DNA from: Pseudobutyrivibrio ruminis
GTDB taxonomy: Bacteria; Bacillota; Clostridia; Lachnospirales; Lachnospiraceae
Assembly: GCF_015057245.1 (NCBI RefSeq)
Contig: NZ_SVET01000025.1
Span: 1 to 27,745 of the forward strand
Direction: 5' to 3'
DNA length: 27,745 bases
Part shown: positions 16,448-23,937 of the stretch, in pieces
How the letters are laid out: each line of letters begins with the position of its first letter
Numbering within the stretch: the first letter of the stretch is position 1
Made by a program: the position numbers and the translations under genes
Notes under the pieces: generated by a model
The model's input: only the letters and a program-made list of their open reading frames with translations
Database searches by the model: none
What the model was told of the DNA's origin: nothing

Positions 16448-16522
16448 AACAATATTCTGTTAGCCCCCTTTATTTGCATTCTACTGTTTATGCTACCAAT
16501 TTCCCCATAATTTTTCAATTGT

Positions 16523-17236
16523 CTATATTTCGCAATATTGATCGTAGACAACGACACTAACAACTGGCGAATCCCATGATGCATATTTAAGTGAAGCATT
16601 TCCTCTTTCATAAATATCTGAGCGGATAGATGCTTCATCAATAATGAATTCGCTACAGCAGCTTGATTTATATGTGAATGTGTTTGTTGAATCTGTATCT
16701 ACATCTGCTTTTGCGTCACCCATTATGCATTCAATAACAACGCCATTTTCAAGAACAAGGTCGATATACTGCCCTGCTACTGTGTCAAATCTACTTCCGA
16801 CAGCTATCAAATATCTTTCGTCCAGTTTCATAAAGCCATCGCTATCAGGCTCAGCTAAGTCATTAATATCTCCTAAATCACCATATGTGATTTTGCTTGA
16901 ACGCTCAATGGTTTTTCCTCCATTGTAGCTAACTGTGTTTCCAGATACAGGATTTACATAGCTACTAGGAATCTCATATACAGTTTTTTCAACTTCCTCA
17001 ATTTCTTCTTCAACTTCTTCTATAGAGTTTCCAGCATCTTCAATAATTTCTGAGATTATTTCTGTGCTTTTCATTGCTATTTCTTCTTCAATAATTATCG
17101 CTTCTTCCTCCACCATTTCCATGGCATAGCTTCTGAGATAGCAATAGCAATGCAATATTAATAATAATGATGTGATTAAAATAATACTACAGGCCTGGTG
17201 GCCCGCTCGAATGTAATTAGAGTTCAATCCTTTCAT
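16523..17236 (-). CDS. Membrane-anchored protein with acidic coiled coil, unknown function
   Basis: A 237-residue protein I do not recognise. A single N-terminal span (about 16-36) anchors it, followed by a highly acidic, probably coiled-coil region (about 42-88, many EE pairs), then a Ser/Gly/Tyr-rich beta domain toward the C-terminus containing GSRFDTVAGQYIDLVLENGV and a CC pair. The start is 17236, with AAAGGA upstream; a longer frame reaches 17290 but skips that site. By topology the C-terminal domain should be outside the cell. It precedes the zinc-ribbon/Tim44-like gene and may act with it. Confidence 0.6.
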   Translation of the reverse strand: MKGLNSNYIRAGHQACSIILITSLLLILHCYCYLRSYAMEMVEEEAIIIEEEIAMKSTEIISEIIEDAGNSIEEVEEEIEEVEKTVYEIPSSYVNPVSGNTVSYNGGKTIERSSKITYGDLGDINDLAEPDSDGFMKLDERYLIAVGSRFDTVAGQYIDLVLENGVVIECIMGDAKADVDTDSTNTFTYKSSCCSEFIIDEASIRSDIYERGNASLKYASWDSPVVSVVVYDQYCEI

Positions 17237-17279
17237 GTTTTTAATATCCTTTCTCTCATAAAGTGGGTAGTCTAACAAA

Positions 17280-17315
17280 AAAAATGACATCTAGCAATGG
17301 CTAGTTGTCATTTTT
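17280..17315. terminator. Bidirectional intrinsic terminator
   Basis: A strong hairpin: A-rich arm and TGACA pair with TGTCA and T-run, and inner CTAGC pairs with GCTAG around an AATG loop, with one T-T mismatch. It has T-runs on both strands (five on plus, eight on minus), so it can stop minus-strand transcripts from the 17407-17640 gene before the next gene. Confidence 0.85.
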
Positions 17316-17406
17316 GTGGCACTATTCACTCTGAGAGAAAAGCGAGTAGCAAGCATAAGCTTTTCCCTATTTTGGGAAGGATTAGTAATAAATATAAATG
17401 CTTCTT

Positions 17407-17640
17407 TTATTCACCTTTAAACGCAGAAAAAATATCTATGGAAGCAGCCATCTTTTTAAGCTCTGTAAGGTGTTCTTTTAAATATCTTTCCAACTGCTGA
17501 ACTTCAATCTCCGCAAATCCATCATTTTTTAATATTTTACAGTCAGGAATTTTCCCTTCAGCTGTCCTAACACCATCCTGAAATGTAACAAACGCATACT
17601 TATCCCCCTGTTCACTTCTGCAAACAGATGATACTGTCAT
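17407..17640 (-). CDS. Small acidic/basic protein of unknown function
   Basis: A 77-residue protein I do not recognise. The N-terminal part looks beta-rich (MTVSSVCRSEQGDKYAFVTF, then a strand ending KIPDCKIL), and the C-terminal third looks helical (VQQLERYLKEHLTELKKMAA). The ATG at 17640 is chosen because AGGAG sits eight bases upstream; a TTG farther upstream at 17679 is less likely. It is the last gene of a probable three-gene operon with the deformylase homologue and a GNAT protein, and is followed by a strong terminator. Confidence 0.6.
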   Translation of the reverse strand: MTVSSVCRSEQGDKYAFVTFQDGVRTAEGKIPDCKILKNDGFAEIEVQQLERYLKEHLTELKKMAASIDIFSAFKGE

Positions 17641-17687
17641 TTTTAATTCTCCTGCTTCCAAAGCTTTCTCCTCCTTCAAATCCCATT

Positions 17688-18158
17688 TTACAACTTATAC
17701 TGCATAAAATTTCCGTTGTGCTCAAATCCATAAGAAGTGTAGAGCTTTACGCCCATATCTGAAGCAGTAATATGTACTGCTCCACAGCCATAAGCCTTTG
17801 CCTCTTCTACCACTCTATTAAGCAGTTCTTTTGCAATGCCCATCCTTCGATAATCTGGATTAGTATACATGCTGGAAAGGAGGCCTAATCTTCCTGTTGG
17901 ACAACCAAAATATGGTGGCTTTTCAACAAAAGACATACCACTAGTTCCTATTATTTTATCCCCATCAAATGCCAGCCATGAGACAAATGTCCCATCCGCA
18001 AGATGTCTATCATAATAATCTTTCAATGCTGCTTGCAAATCAACATCTGTCGGAACAGTTCGCCCAGATGAAACATATTCCTCTGTAAGCTGTGTAATTC
18101 TCATATTGATGAATATATCTAATTCAGTTGGTGTAAGCTTCTTATAAGAAATATTCAT
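17688..18158 (-). CDS. GNAT-family N-acetyltransferase
   Basis: A 156-residue GNAT protein. Strands 4-5 and the acetyl-CoA loop are in LLSSMYTNPDYRRMGIAKEL (about 92-111; YRRMGIA is the RxxGxG/A-type loop), and the C-terminal ASDMGVKLYTSYGFEHN fits the family. GGGGGAG precedes the ATG. It lies 22 bp after the deformylase homologue and 47 bp before the small unknown gene. Deformylase-acetyltransferase pairing may suggest N-terminal protein or peptide modification, but the substrate is not known. Confidence 0.87.
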   Translation of the reverse strand: MNISYKKLTPTELDIFINMRITQLTEEYVSSGRTVPTDVDLQAALKDYYDRHLADGTFVSWLAFDGDKIIGTSGMSFVEKPPYFGCPTGRLGLLSSMYTNPDYRRMGIAKELLNRVVEEAKAYGCGAVHITASDMGVKLYTSYGFEHNGNFMQYKL

Positions 18159-18180
18159 TTGTCTCCCCCCTCTATATTAT

Positions 18181-18591
18181 TTAGATTAAATCCCCGCTAA
18201 AATGTTGGATTTCATGCTGTATAATCTGTGCGGTAAAATCTGTATACCTGCCATGCTGAGGCTTAAAGTTTTGATCAAGATAATCCACTTCTATTTCCTT
18301 ATATCTTACGCATGGTCTTTCGCCGTCCAACGACAGGCAGCTTTCCTCTGTCTCATACTTACCGCTCTTGGCAGTAATCACCGGATTGACCATCGGGAAA
18401 ATGAAAGGACCTGCAGCCACAACTATGATTTGCTTTTTAACACCAATCATATTTGCAGCCATTCCCACACATCTATCTAAATTTGCTTTTAATGTATCAA
18501 TTAAATCCACTATAACCTGCGCGTCAGCCTCTGTGGCCGGCTCAGACTTCTGTTGTAAAAACAGTGGATCTCTAACTATTTTTTTTACCAT
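18181..18591 (-). CDS. Peptide deformylase homologue with altered motif 1
   Basis: A 136-residue member of the deformylase fold. Motif 2 is present as ESCLSL with metal-ligand C85, and motif 3 as QHEIQH with H126, E127 and H130. Motif 1, normally GLAAPQ, reads GMAANM at 43-48, so the conserved Gln that stabilises the transition state is replaced by Met. Active-site metal ligands remain, so it may still bind metal and act as an amidase, but true deformylation of nascent chains is uncertain. It stops right after the HEIQH helix, shorter than E. coli Def. AAGGAG precedes the ATG. It heads a likely operon with a GNAT gene, not with fmt. Confidence 0.8.
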   Translation of the reverse strand: MVKKIVRDPLFLQQKSEPATEADAQVIVDLIDTLKANLDRCVGMAANMIGVKKQIIVVAAGPFIFPMVNPVITAKSGKYETEESCLSLDGERPCVRYKEIEVDYLDQNFKPQHGRYTDFTAQIIQHEIQHFSGDLI

Positions 18592-18670
18592 AAATACTCC
18601 TTCACTCTGCCTATCATTATATCGAATCCGCCTCCATCAAGGAATACATATTCAAAAGTTGTAATAAAAA

Positions 18671-18730
18671 AGAACAGCTATCTCTCTTAAAATAACTGTT
18701 CTAAAAAATATAGAGGATCCTAAGATCCTC
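18671..18730 (-). terminator. Tandem hairpin terminators after the flavodoxin gene
   Basis: On the minus strand, GAGGATC-loop-GATCCTC (18730-18713) is followed by TATATTTTTT, and then AGAACAG pairs with CTGTTCT (18702-18671) followed by six T residues. Two successive intrinsic terminators would isolate the flavodoxin gene from the deformylase operon. Confidence 0.8.
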
Positions 18731-18743
18731 CATCTCTATTTCT

Positions 18744-19265
18744 TTACATCAATCCGTTTGCAGCAAACCACTTTTCTACTGCAGCCTTCGCATTTGTAGC
18801 CTGACTTCCTGTAATTGCAAGACCTTTTACTACATCTGCGCCATTAGCATATTTTTTAACATCACGTTCGCTAGAACCCATGCCACTTCCCTCATTTGTG
18901 CAAAGAGGAAGAATTTTCTTTCCTGTGAAATCGTATCTTTCAAGGAAGGTTGCTACCGCCATTGGGAATGTTCCCCAGTAATTTGGATAAGCAAGCACAA
19001 TGGTGTCGTACCCATCAATACTATCTAAATACTTTGTAAGCTCTGGACGAGCATTTTCTCTTAAATCTTTCTTCGCTTCATCAATGCAGTTCATGTACAC
19101 CGGAGAATAAGGATTTAACATCTCAATCTTGAATGTATCTGCATCTATCAGTTCTTTCATCTGGTTAACAACGATTTCTGTATTACCGACCTTTACATAT
19201 CTCATTGCTCCGCCAAAATAGTTTTCATCCGCTCTTGAAAAGAAAGCGATTAATGTCTTTGCCAT
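18744..19265 (-). CDS. Flavodoxin-like protein
   Basis: A 173-residue soluble FMN-binding fold. The N-terminal TLIAFFSRADENYFGG is a modified phosphate-binding loop, TIVLAYPNYWGTFPMAV (about 90-106) is the second FMN loop, and LPLCTNEGSGMGSSERD the third. This matches the long-chain flavodoxin_4 group that often serves as a redox or quinone/NADPH-linked reductase partner. AAGGAGG precedes the ATG. It is divergent from a LysR gene with a shared 103-bp control region, so the regulator probably controls it. Electron partner unknown. Confidence 0.9.
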   Translation of the reverse strand: MAKTLIAFFSRADENYFGGAMRYVKVGNTEIVVNQMKELIDADTFKIEMLNPYSPVYMNCIDEAKKDLRENARPELTKYLDSIDGYDTIVLAYPNYWGTFPMAVATFLERYDFTGKKILPLCTNEGSGMGSSERDVKKYANGADVVKGLAITGSQATNAKAAVEKWFAANGLM

Positions 19266-19314
19266 GTTTACTACCTCCTTTGTTGTTTACATTATCTCAC
19301 GTCAGTTATATAAT

Positions 19315-19334
19315 ATCCAATAGAAACATTAGAT
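19315..19334. promoter_or_regulatory. Putative LysR operator between flavodoxin and its regulator
   Basis: A 20-bp inverted repeat, ATCCAAT-N6-ATTAGAT, has arms differing at one base pair. LysR-type proteins bind such interrupted dyads (ATC-N9-GAT class). It overlaps a possible minus-strand -35 (TTGGAT) for the flavodoxin gene, with GATAAT 18 bp downstream. The effector and the direction of control are unknown. Confidence 0.6.
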
Positions 19335-19368
19335 AATTGATTTAATTTTTAAATATCAGAGGTATACT

Positions 19369-20256
19369 ATGACAACAAAGCAGATAGATTATTGTATAGA
19401 ACTGGCTCGTACGGAGAGCTTTTCCAGAGGTGCCGAGAACATGTTTGTGAGTCAGCCTACATTTTCATATCAGATAAAACTGCTTGAAGAAGAAGTTGGT
19501 TTTGAAATTTTTGTTAGAAATGGAAAAGGGGCTACTCTTACTCCTGCAGGAGAACAGTTTGTAACCTACCTTTCAAATATGCGTAAAGAGCTCAAAAGAG
19601 CCATTGAACAGGCTCAAAACTTCAGTGCGAAATATCAGGACAATATCACTATCAGTCTTATGGTTAGACAGGCTCTTTACTTTCTCCCTGAAGCAATAAA
19701 GGACTTCGAAAAGAATGAAACTGGAGTGCAAATAACCCCTCTATTCCAATATGAAAACGGCATAGATAGCTTTTTGAAAAATGAATCCGACATTATATTT
19801 GCCTTGGAAGAACAAACAAAACAGCTTGCAGGCACCAATGTCCACAAGCTGTTTGAAAGTCATATTTATTTAATTTGTGATAAAGCTGATTCTCTAGCCG
19901 AGAAAAATCTTATTACCGACGAAGACATTTATGGTCGCACTCTTATGGTAGGTGGAGGCTCACCGGCACTTCTCCGCTCAGTTCAGCAAAAGCTTATTTC
20001 ATCAGGAAAAATTGAATATTTTAATAGTCCAGATCATGACACCACACTTACTAACGTTGCTTCCGGTAAAGGAATCTGCCTGGCTCCTGGTTTTCTTAAC
20101 GACCACAGCGGACAGTTTGCCTGGATTCCTTATGACTGCGACGATACTTTCTCCTGTGTTTTATGCACTCACAAAGCTGATCAACGTCAGAGCCTTGATA
20201 CTTTTATTAAAGTGTTACAGAAGCTGTATAATGAAACTGTTGCGTTTCCGTTATAA
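19369..20256 (+). CDS. LysR-family transcriptional regulator
   Basis: A 295-residue regulator with the usual N-terminal winged helix-turn-helix (IDYCIELARTESFSRGAENM, then VSQPTFSYQIKLLEEEVG, about 6-46) and a periplasmic-binding-protein-like effector domain (about 90-290). It reads away from the flavodoxin gene, a common LysR arrangement where the regulator controls both itself and its neighbour. AGAGG precedes the ATG. The effector is unknown; a redox or oxidative signal is possible from the flavodoxin partner only. Confidence 0.92.
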   Translation: MTTKQIDYCIELARTESFSRGAENMFVSQPTFSYQIKLLEEEVGFEIFVRNGKGATLTPAGEQFVTYLSNMRKELKRAIEQAQNFSAKYQDNITISLMVRQALYFLPEAIKDFEKNETGVQITPLFQYENGIDSFLKNESDIIFALEEQTKQLAGTNVHKLFESHIYLICDKADSLAEKNLITDEDIYGRTLMVGGGSPALLRSVQQKLISSGKIEYFNSPDHDTTLTNVASGKGICLAPGFLNDHSGQFAWIPYDCDDTFSCVLCTHKADQRQSLDTFIKVLQKLYNETVAFPL

Positions 20257-20288
20257 GGCACTGCTTTTCATTTCATTATATTTGGTAA

Positions 20289-20326
20289 AGAAAGCCCAGT
20301 CTCTATAACTCGAGCCTGAGCTTTCT
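20289..20326 (+). terminator. Possible weak terminator after the LysR gene
   Basis: AGAAAGC (20289-20295) pairs with GCTTTCT (20320-20326), with an inner CAG/CTG extension and one mismatch. No T-run follows on the plus strand, so termination here is uncertain. The remaining space to 20527 has no convincing gene. Confidence 0.35.
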
Positions 20327-20527
20327 ACATCTACAAACATTATTTGTGATTTATTACCCCTCCATAATATCTGGTAGTGGAAATGGAATTACATTTTTAG
20401 GTTCATTCTGATTAGCAGTCCCCAATGCACTATGTAAGGTTTTATTTAGTTTTGTCCGACAAACTGGAATTCTTAATAATCGAATATAAATGACATAATA
20501 TTAGACCAGTACGAATCATCCAGCCTT

Positions 20528-21649
20528 TTAGTAAGTTTTCCCAAGCAGCTCAAGCCCATATGTCTGAACAGTACCATTTGTGGCATCATAAATCCACTCG
20601 CCGACACTTTTATCATTTCCAAGTTTATCAAACATATTAGCCGAAATGATTGTATGCTGGGTATTATGCGTATTGGGATCCTCACCTGCATTCCAAATAT
20701 ATATCCCTACGTTCGGAATATTTGCCTGCAACCCATTAACCATATCCTTGAGGTCTTTCTGGAATTTATCGCCAAGATCTTTCGTCTTATCCATTTTGCC
20801 ATTATCAATGTATGACTGGTATTGCATCAGAGTGTCATCACGATAAGAACAGTCGAAAAGGATCTTCACACTGTCACCACGTTTTTCGTACAATGCGGTC
20901 AGACTGTCAAGAACGATATTGTTTGTGGTAAGCCTCTCAGATATTTCAGCCGGTGACTTCCAAAGATTAACCGCTGTTTCATGCCATCCATCATAAAGCA
21001 GAAGTGAGCTGTCAACACAGACTGTTACATTATTTGCGCTTGGAAAACGGCTGATCACATCATCTGCTAGAAGCGAAGTAGCAAATCCTCCCGCCGAGAA
21101 CCCTGTAACAAGAAGAGTGTCAGGTTTGCCAACATACTCTTTTATCTGCTCTATGTATGCAGAATAATTGCTATATCCGGTGTGGTATACCGTTTTCTCA
21201 CCCTCATAAATGCCCGTCCCGGCATGAAAATCGCCGGTCGCATATGGTATTACAATAAAACTCCAATCCTTAAAGGGATTCTCATCAGAGTTACTTCCGA
21301 TACCGCCTTGAGCAACAAAATCCTGTGCGGTCATCGTTGTAGCAAAGAACTCTTTTCCTCCCTCTGACGTTTCCGGAGTGATACTGACTCCGCCGCCAAA
21401 GAAATACACAACCACTTTGTTCTCTGTGCCTTTACGTAATATACCATGCCATTCACTGCCATCAGATGACTGAGTACCGCTCACAGGCACCTCATACCAT
21501 TTCCCGACCTCCGGTTCTCCTTTAAGCTTTGGAAAGCTCTTTAAAAACGTCAGCTTCAAAAGTGCAAAGATACCAAGACCCACCACAACAATAATTATTC
21601 CGATGATTATAAGAAACCTTTTTAAGATACTCTTTTTAGCACTTTTCAT
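20528..21649 (-). CDS. Membrane-anchored pectinacetylesterase/Notum-like serine hydrolase
   Basis: A 373-residue protein with one N-terminal span (about 11-33) and an extracytoplasmic alpha/beta-hydrolase domain resembling the pectinacetylesterase family. Support includes VVYFFGGGV, WSFIVIPYATGDFHAG, the nucleophile motif GFSAGGFA with S185, an aspartate in SYRDDTL (near 271) and H332 in NTQHT, matching a Ser-Asp-His triad order. The family deacetylates pectin in plants and removes palmitoleate from Wnt in animals; the bacterial substrate is not known, perhaps acetylated glycans. ATG at 21649 is preferred over a GTG one codon earlier; AGGAG is well placed. It overlaps the preceding hydrolase gene by ATGA. 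Confidence 0.8.
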   Translation of the reverse strand: MKSAKKSILKRFLIIIGIIIVVVGLGIFALLKLTFLKSFPKLKGEPEVGKWYEVPVSGTQSSDGSEWHGILRKGTENKVVVYFFGGGVSITPETSEGGKEFFATTMTAQDFVAQGGIGSNSDENPFKDWSFIVIPYATGDFHAGTGIYEGEKTVYHTGYSNYSAYIEQIKEYVGKPDTLLVTGFSAGGFATSLLADDVISRFPSANNVTVCVDSSLLLYDGWHETAVNLWKSPAEISERLTTNNIVLDSLTALYEKRGDSVKILFDCSYRDDTLMQYQSYIDNGKMDKTKDLGDKFQKDLKDMVNGLQANIPNVGIYIWNAGEDPNTHNTQHTIISANMFDKLGNDKSVGEWIYDATNGTVQTYGLELLGKTY

Positions 21650-22695
21650 CACTTGTTCTCCTCTGTATTTGTTTTAAGAAATACAAGAAGCCTGTCAAAC
21701 GCTTCTTTAGCCGTTGCGTCCCCCCTTTCGTTTGCAACAAAGCAATGCAGCTTTTCTTCTCCCTTCTCTGCATAAGGATCCACAAGTTCATTCTTCACGC
21801 CAAGTGCATCAAGCTTTTCATGCATTTCGTTCATATCATAGCGGTATTCACTGCCAAGCATGATGGCCGGAGGGAAATCTCCCGTCATATGCGGAATACA
21901 ATCATAGCAGTTCAACTCATCTTTATTAAGGAAAATAGATCCTTTAACATAATTTCCTACCAGGAACTTGCATCCAAGCGAAAAGTTTTCGTAGTCCAGC
22001 GGAGCGTCATCAGCCACAATTGCACATATATGTTCAGGAGACAACGCAGGAGTAATACCGAGAAGCTTAGCATATTCTGGATTCGTTATTATTGTCCCCA
22101 TCTGACAGGTGATAATGGCTCCGGCTGATGATCCCATAATGATAATCTTATCTGTGTTAAGGTGATATTCCTCACCATACTCCATGATATATGCAAAAGC
22201 CTGATTTGCCTGGATCAAAGGAACCGGGAAATGCTCATCAGGAACAAGCGCATAGTCCACATTTACGATGTTATACCCCGCGGCACAGATATCATCGAGA
22301 AGTGATGTTGCTTCAGTTGCTGCAAGGGGATCTCCCATATTCTTGCTGCCAGCAAAGAAGCCTCCGCCATGAAAGTAGAATAGCGTCGGTCTATCAGCTT
22401 CTCTGTCATTGTCAGGATAGGTAATATCAAGAAAACTATTCGGATAGTCCGTAGCATAGTTGATCTCACTGATAAGATACTGCCCATTATCTTTTAGTCC
22501 ATCAATCGGTTCATACAAGGGTTCATATGAATTAATCGGCTTGCCATTGTCTGCGTAGTTCTGTATAGCGCCTACCAGAATCTGTGCATGTGTGGCAACA
22601 AAGAAGAATACGCCCACCACTATAATGGCAAGAACTACTGCAACTATCATAACAGCCTTCAATACTTTATGTTTTTTTGCCGAAATACGGTTCAT
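21649..22695 (-). CDS. Membrane-anchored alpha/beta hydrolase, HSL/esterase type
   Basis: A 348-residue hydrolase with an N-terminal span (about 12-35), probably displayed outside. The hormone-sensitive-lipase family signature HGGGFF (109-114), which forms the oxyanion hole, and the nucleophile elbow GSSAGA (188-193, S190) are clear; D in LVDPYAEKG and H in KLHCFV near the end complete the triad. Substrate unknown, likely small acyl or acetyl esters, possibly on polysaccharides. AAAGGGG precedes the ATG. It heads a two-gene operon divergent from a TetR gene, with a perfect palindrome over its promoter. Confidence 0.88.
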   Translation of the reverse strand: MNRISAKKHKVLKAVMIVAVVLAIIVVGVFFFVATHAQILVGAIQNYADNGKPINSYEPLYEPIDGLKDNGQYLISEINYATDYPNSFLDITYPDNDREADRPTLFYFHGGGFFAGSKNMGDPLAATEATSLLDDICAAGYNIVNVDYALVPDEHFPVPLIQANQAFAYIMEYGEEYHLNTDKIIIMGSSAGAIITCQMGTIITNPEYAKLLGITPALSPEHICAIVADDAPLDYENFSLGCKFLVGNYVKGSIFLNKDELNCYDCIPHMTGDFPPAIMLGSEYRYDMNEMHEKLDALGVKNELVDPYAEKGEEKLHCFVANERGDATAKEAFDRLLVFLKTNTEENK

Positions 22696-22736
22696 AATAT
22701 ACGCCCCTTTCTTTCAGGTGCTTGACAATCCCCCTT

Positions 22737-22815
22737 TTGATGATACTATAGTATCATCAAGGACTTAAAAATCAACATTTTACAGAAAATGATACTATTT
22801 TGCCAAATAGTATCA
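22737..22815. promoter_or_regulatory. Two related TetR operators and hydrolase promoter
   Basis: A perfect 24-bp palindrome (22737-22760, centred on GATACTA-TAGTATC) lies over the hydrolase promoter: -35 TTGATT (22775-22770, minus) and -10 TACTAT (22753-22748, minus), 16 bp apart. A second palindrome, 22790-22815, has arms TGATACTATTT and AAATAGTATCA around TGCC, just before the TetR gene. The shared half-site is TGATACTAT. One regulator repressing both directions is the simple reading. Confidence 0.8.
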
Positions 22816-22839
22816 CAGCTCTGAAAGGAATACTGAAAA

Positions 22840-23331
22840 ATGTCGGAATATGTTACATCTTCCTATGGCGAAGCTCTTTTTTCACTTATGAAAGAAAAGA
22901 ATATTGAAAAGATCACTGTGGACGAATTATGTGAAAAGGGCGGCATCGGACGTGCTACATACTTTCGCAATTTCAAATCCAAAGATGAAATCATAACAGC
23001 ATATATTGTCATGAAATGGCGGGAGTATGAACAAAAGCATAAACTAAAAGAACACCAGCTTAATGACAGCTATCGGGTAAAGCGATATTTTGATTTCTGC
23101 TATTCCATGGGAGAAAAGAATGATCTGATCATCAATCAAGGACATAAAGGTGCAATACTTGCAGCCTATGAAACTATCGTAACTAATAGTGACATTGGAG
23201 AAGACTCAGATACTTATGAAAGCTATTATCTTGCATATGGTCTCTTCGGGATCTTTATAAAATGGGCAATAAATGGTTACACTGAATCAACAGAAGATAT
23301 GACAAAAATTGTCGTAGGATTGGTTTCATAG
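22840..23331 (+). CDS. TetR-family transcriptional regulator
   Basis: A 163-residue regulator with the family helix-turn-helix near the N-terminus (ITVDELCEKGGIGRATYFRN, about 24-43; the GIGRATYFRNF form is common in short Firmicutes TetR proteins). The C-terminal ligand-binding domain is shorter than usual (about 110 residues). AAAGGA precedes the ATG. It faces away from the two-hydrolase operon, and palindromes in the gap strongly suggest autoregulation and control of the hydrolases. Inducer unknown. Confidence 0.9.
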   Translation: MSEYVTSSYGEALFSLMKEKNIEKITVDELCEKGGIGRATYFRNFKSKDEIITAYIVMKWREYEQKHKLKEHQLNDSYRVKRYFDFCYSMGEKNDLIINQGHKGAILAAYETIVTNSDIGEDSDTYESYYLAYGLFGIFIKWAINGYTESTEDMTKIVVGLVS

Positions 23332-23383
23332 CAACAAAATCCGGACAATTCCACTATTTTTGCACCATTCAAGAAGCATAGTT

Positions 23384-23773
23384 TCAAAGGATTTCCAAAT
23401 ATTGCATCTTTACGACATTTTCATTAAAAAATATAAATGCCTTGTGTGATAAATCTGCTATAGGATTATAATGGAAACTTATAATAAAACATATACCCAA
23501 GGCAATGGTATAACCAACCAATATAGGCCATATCTTATACGTTAATTTTATTTTTTTATTCAATAAATCTATAATCAACGGAATAATCATTATGATTGCA
23601 AAAATAGCGCTAACTATATTATTTATTAACCTTCCCGCTTCTGTATAACATACTGCGTACATAGTACCATCGCCAAAATCTACCGAAAGTGAAGGTTCCT
23701 GAAGATTAAATCCATAAAAAAAAGATATAAATATAAAACCATAAATAATAAATAATAATAATTTCTTTCTCAT
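23384..23773 (-). CDS. Small multi-span membrane protein, unknown function
   Basis: A protein of about 130 residues I do not recognise, with three hydrophobic segments: one near the N-terminus (KLLLFIIYGFIFISFFYGF), one in the middle (IVSAIFAIIMIIPLIIDLL) and one near the C-terminus (WPILVGYTIALGICFIISF). The start is uncertain: an ATG pair at 23776/23773 follows GAGGAC; the frame runs to 23830 but only with TTG starts. It is A+T-rich and lies alone between two regulators. Expression is not supported by a clear promoter. Confidence 0.5.
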   Translation of the reverse strand: MRKKLLLFIIYGFIFISFFYGFNLQEPSLSVDFGDGTMYAVCYTEAGRLINNIVSAIFAIIMIIPLIIDLLNKKIKLTYKIWPILVGYTIALGICFIISFHYNPIADLSHKAFIFFNENVVKMQYLEIL

Positions 23774-23882
23774 CATGTCCTCTGGCAATTTGAAGTTATC
23801 AAGCTTTTCGCTTATAGAAGAGCTCAACAAATTGCGATTTTTATCTGATTAAATTTAACACCTCTTATTTTCACAAAAGATG

Positions 23883-23918
23883 TTGACCCTAACGTTACGT
23901 CATAGTTTATTGTATAAT
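23883..23918 (+). promoter_or_regulatory. MerR-type promoter region
   Basis: TTGACC (23883-23888) is followed after 19 bp by TATTGT, the stretched spacing typical of MerR-activated promoters; a better -10 sequence, TATAAT (23913-23918), is 24 bp away. The spacer contains TAACGTTA, an 8-bp palindrome within TGACCCTAACGTTACGTCA, a dyad-like operator. This suggests autoactivation by the downstream MerR protein. Confidence 0.55.
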
Positions 23919-23937
23919 TACCACGGAGGGAAAAGCA

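Noticed and set aside
20354..20500. Minus-strand frame of about 48 codons ending IPFPLPDIMEG
   Set aside because: No start codon with a ribosome site and no recognised family; the region after the esterase gene could hold a remnant but I cannot support one.
22191..22424. Plus-strand frame inside the hydrolase gene
   Set aside because: Antisense to a gene with clear HGGG and GSSAGA motifs; translation shows no fold pattern.
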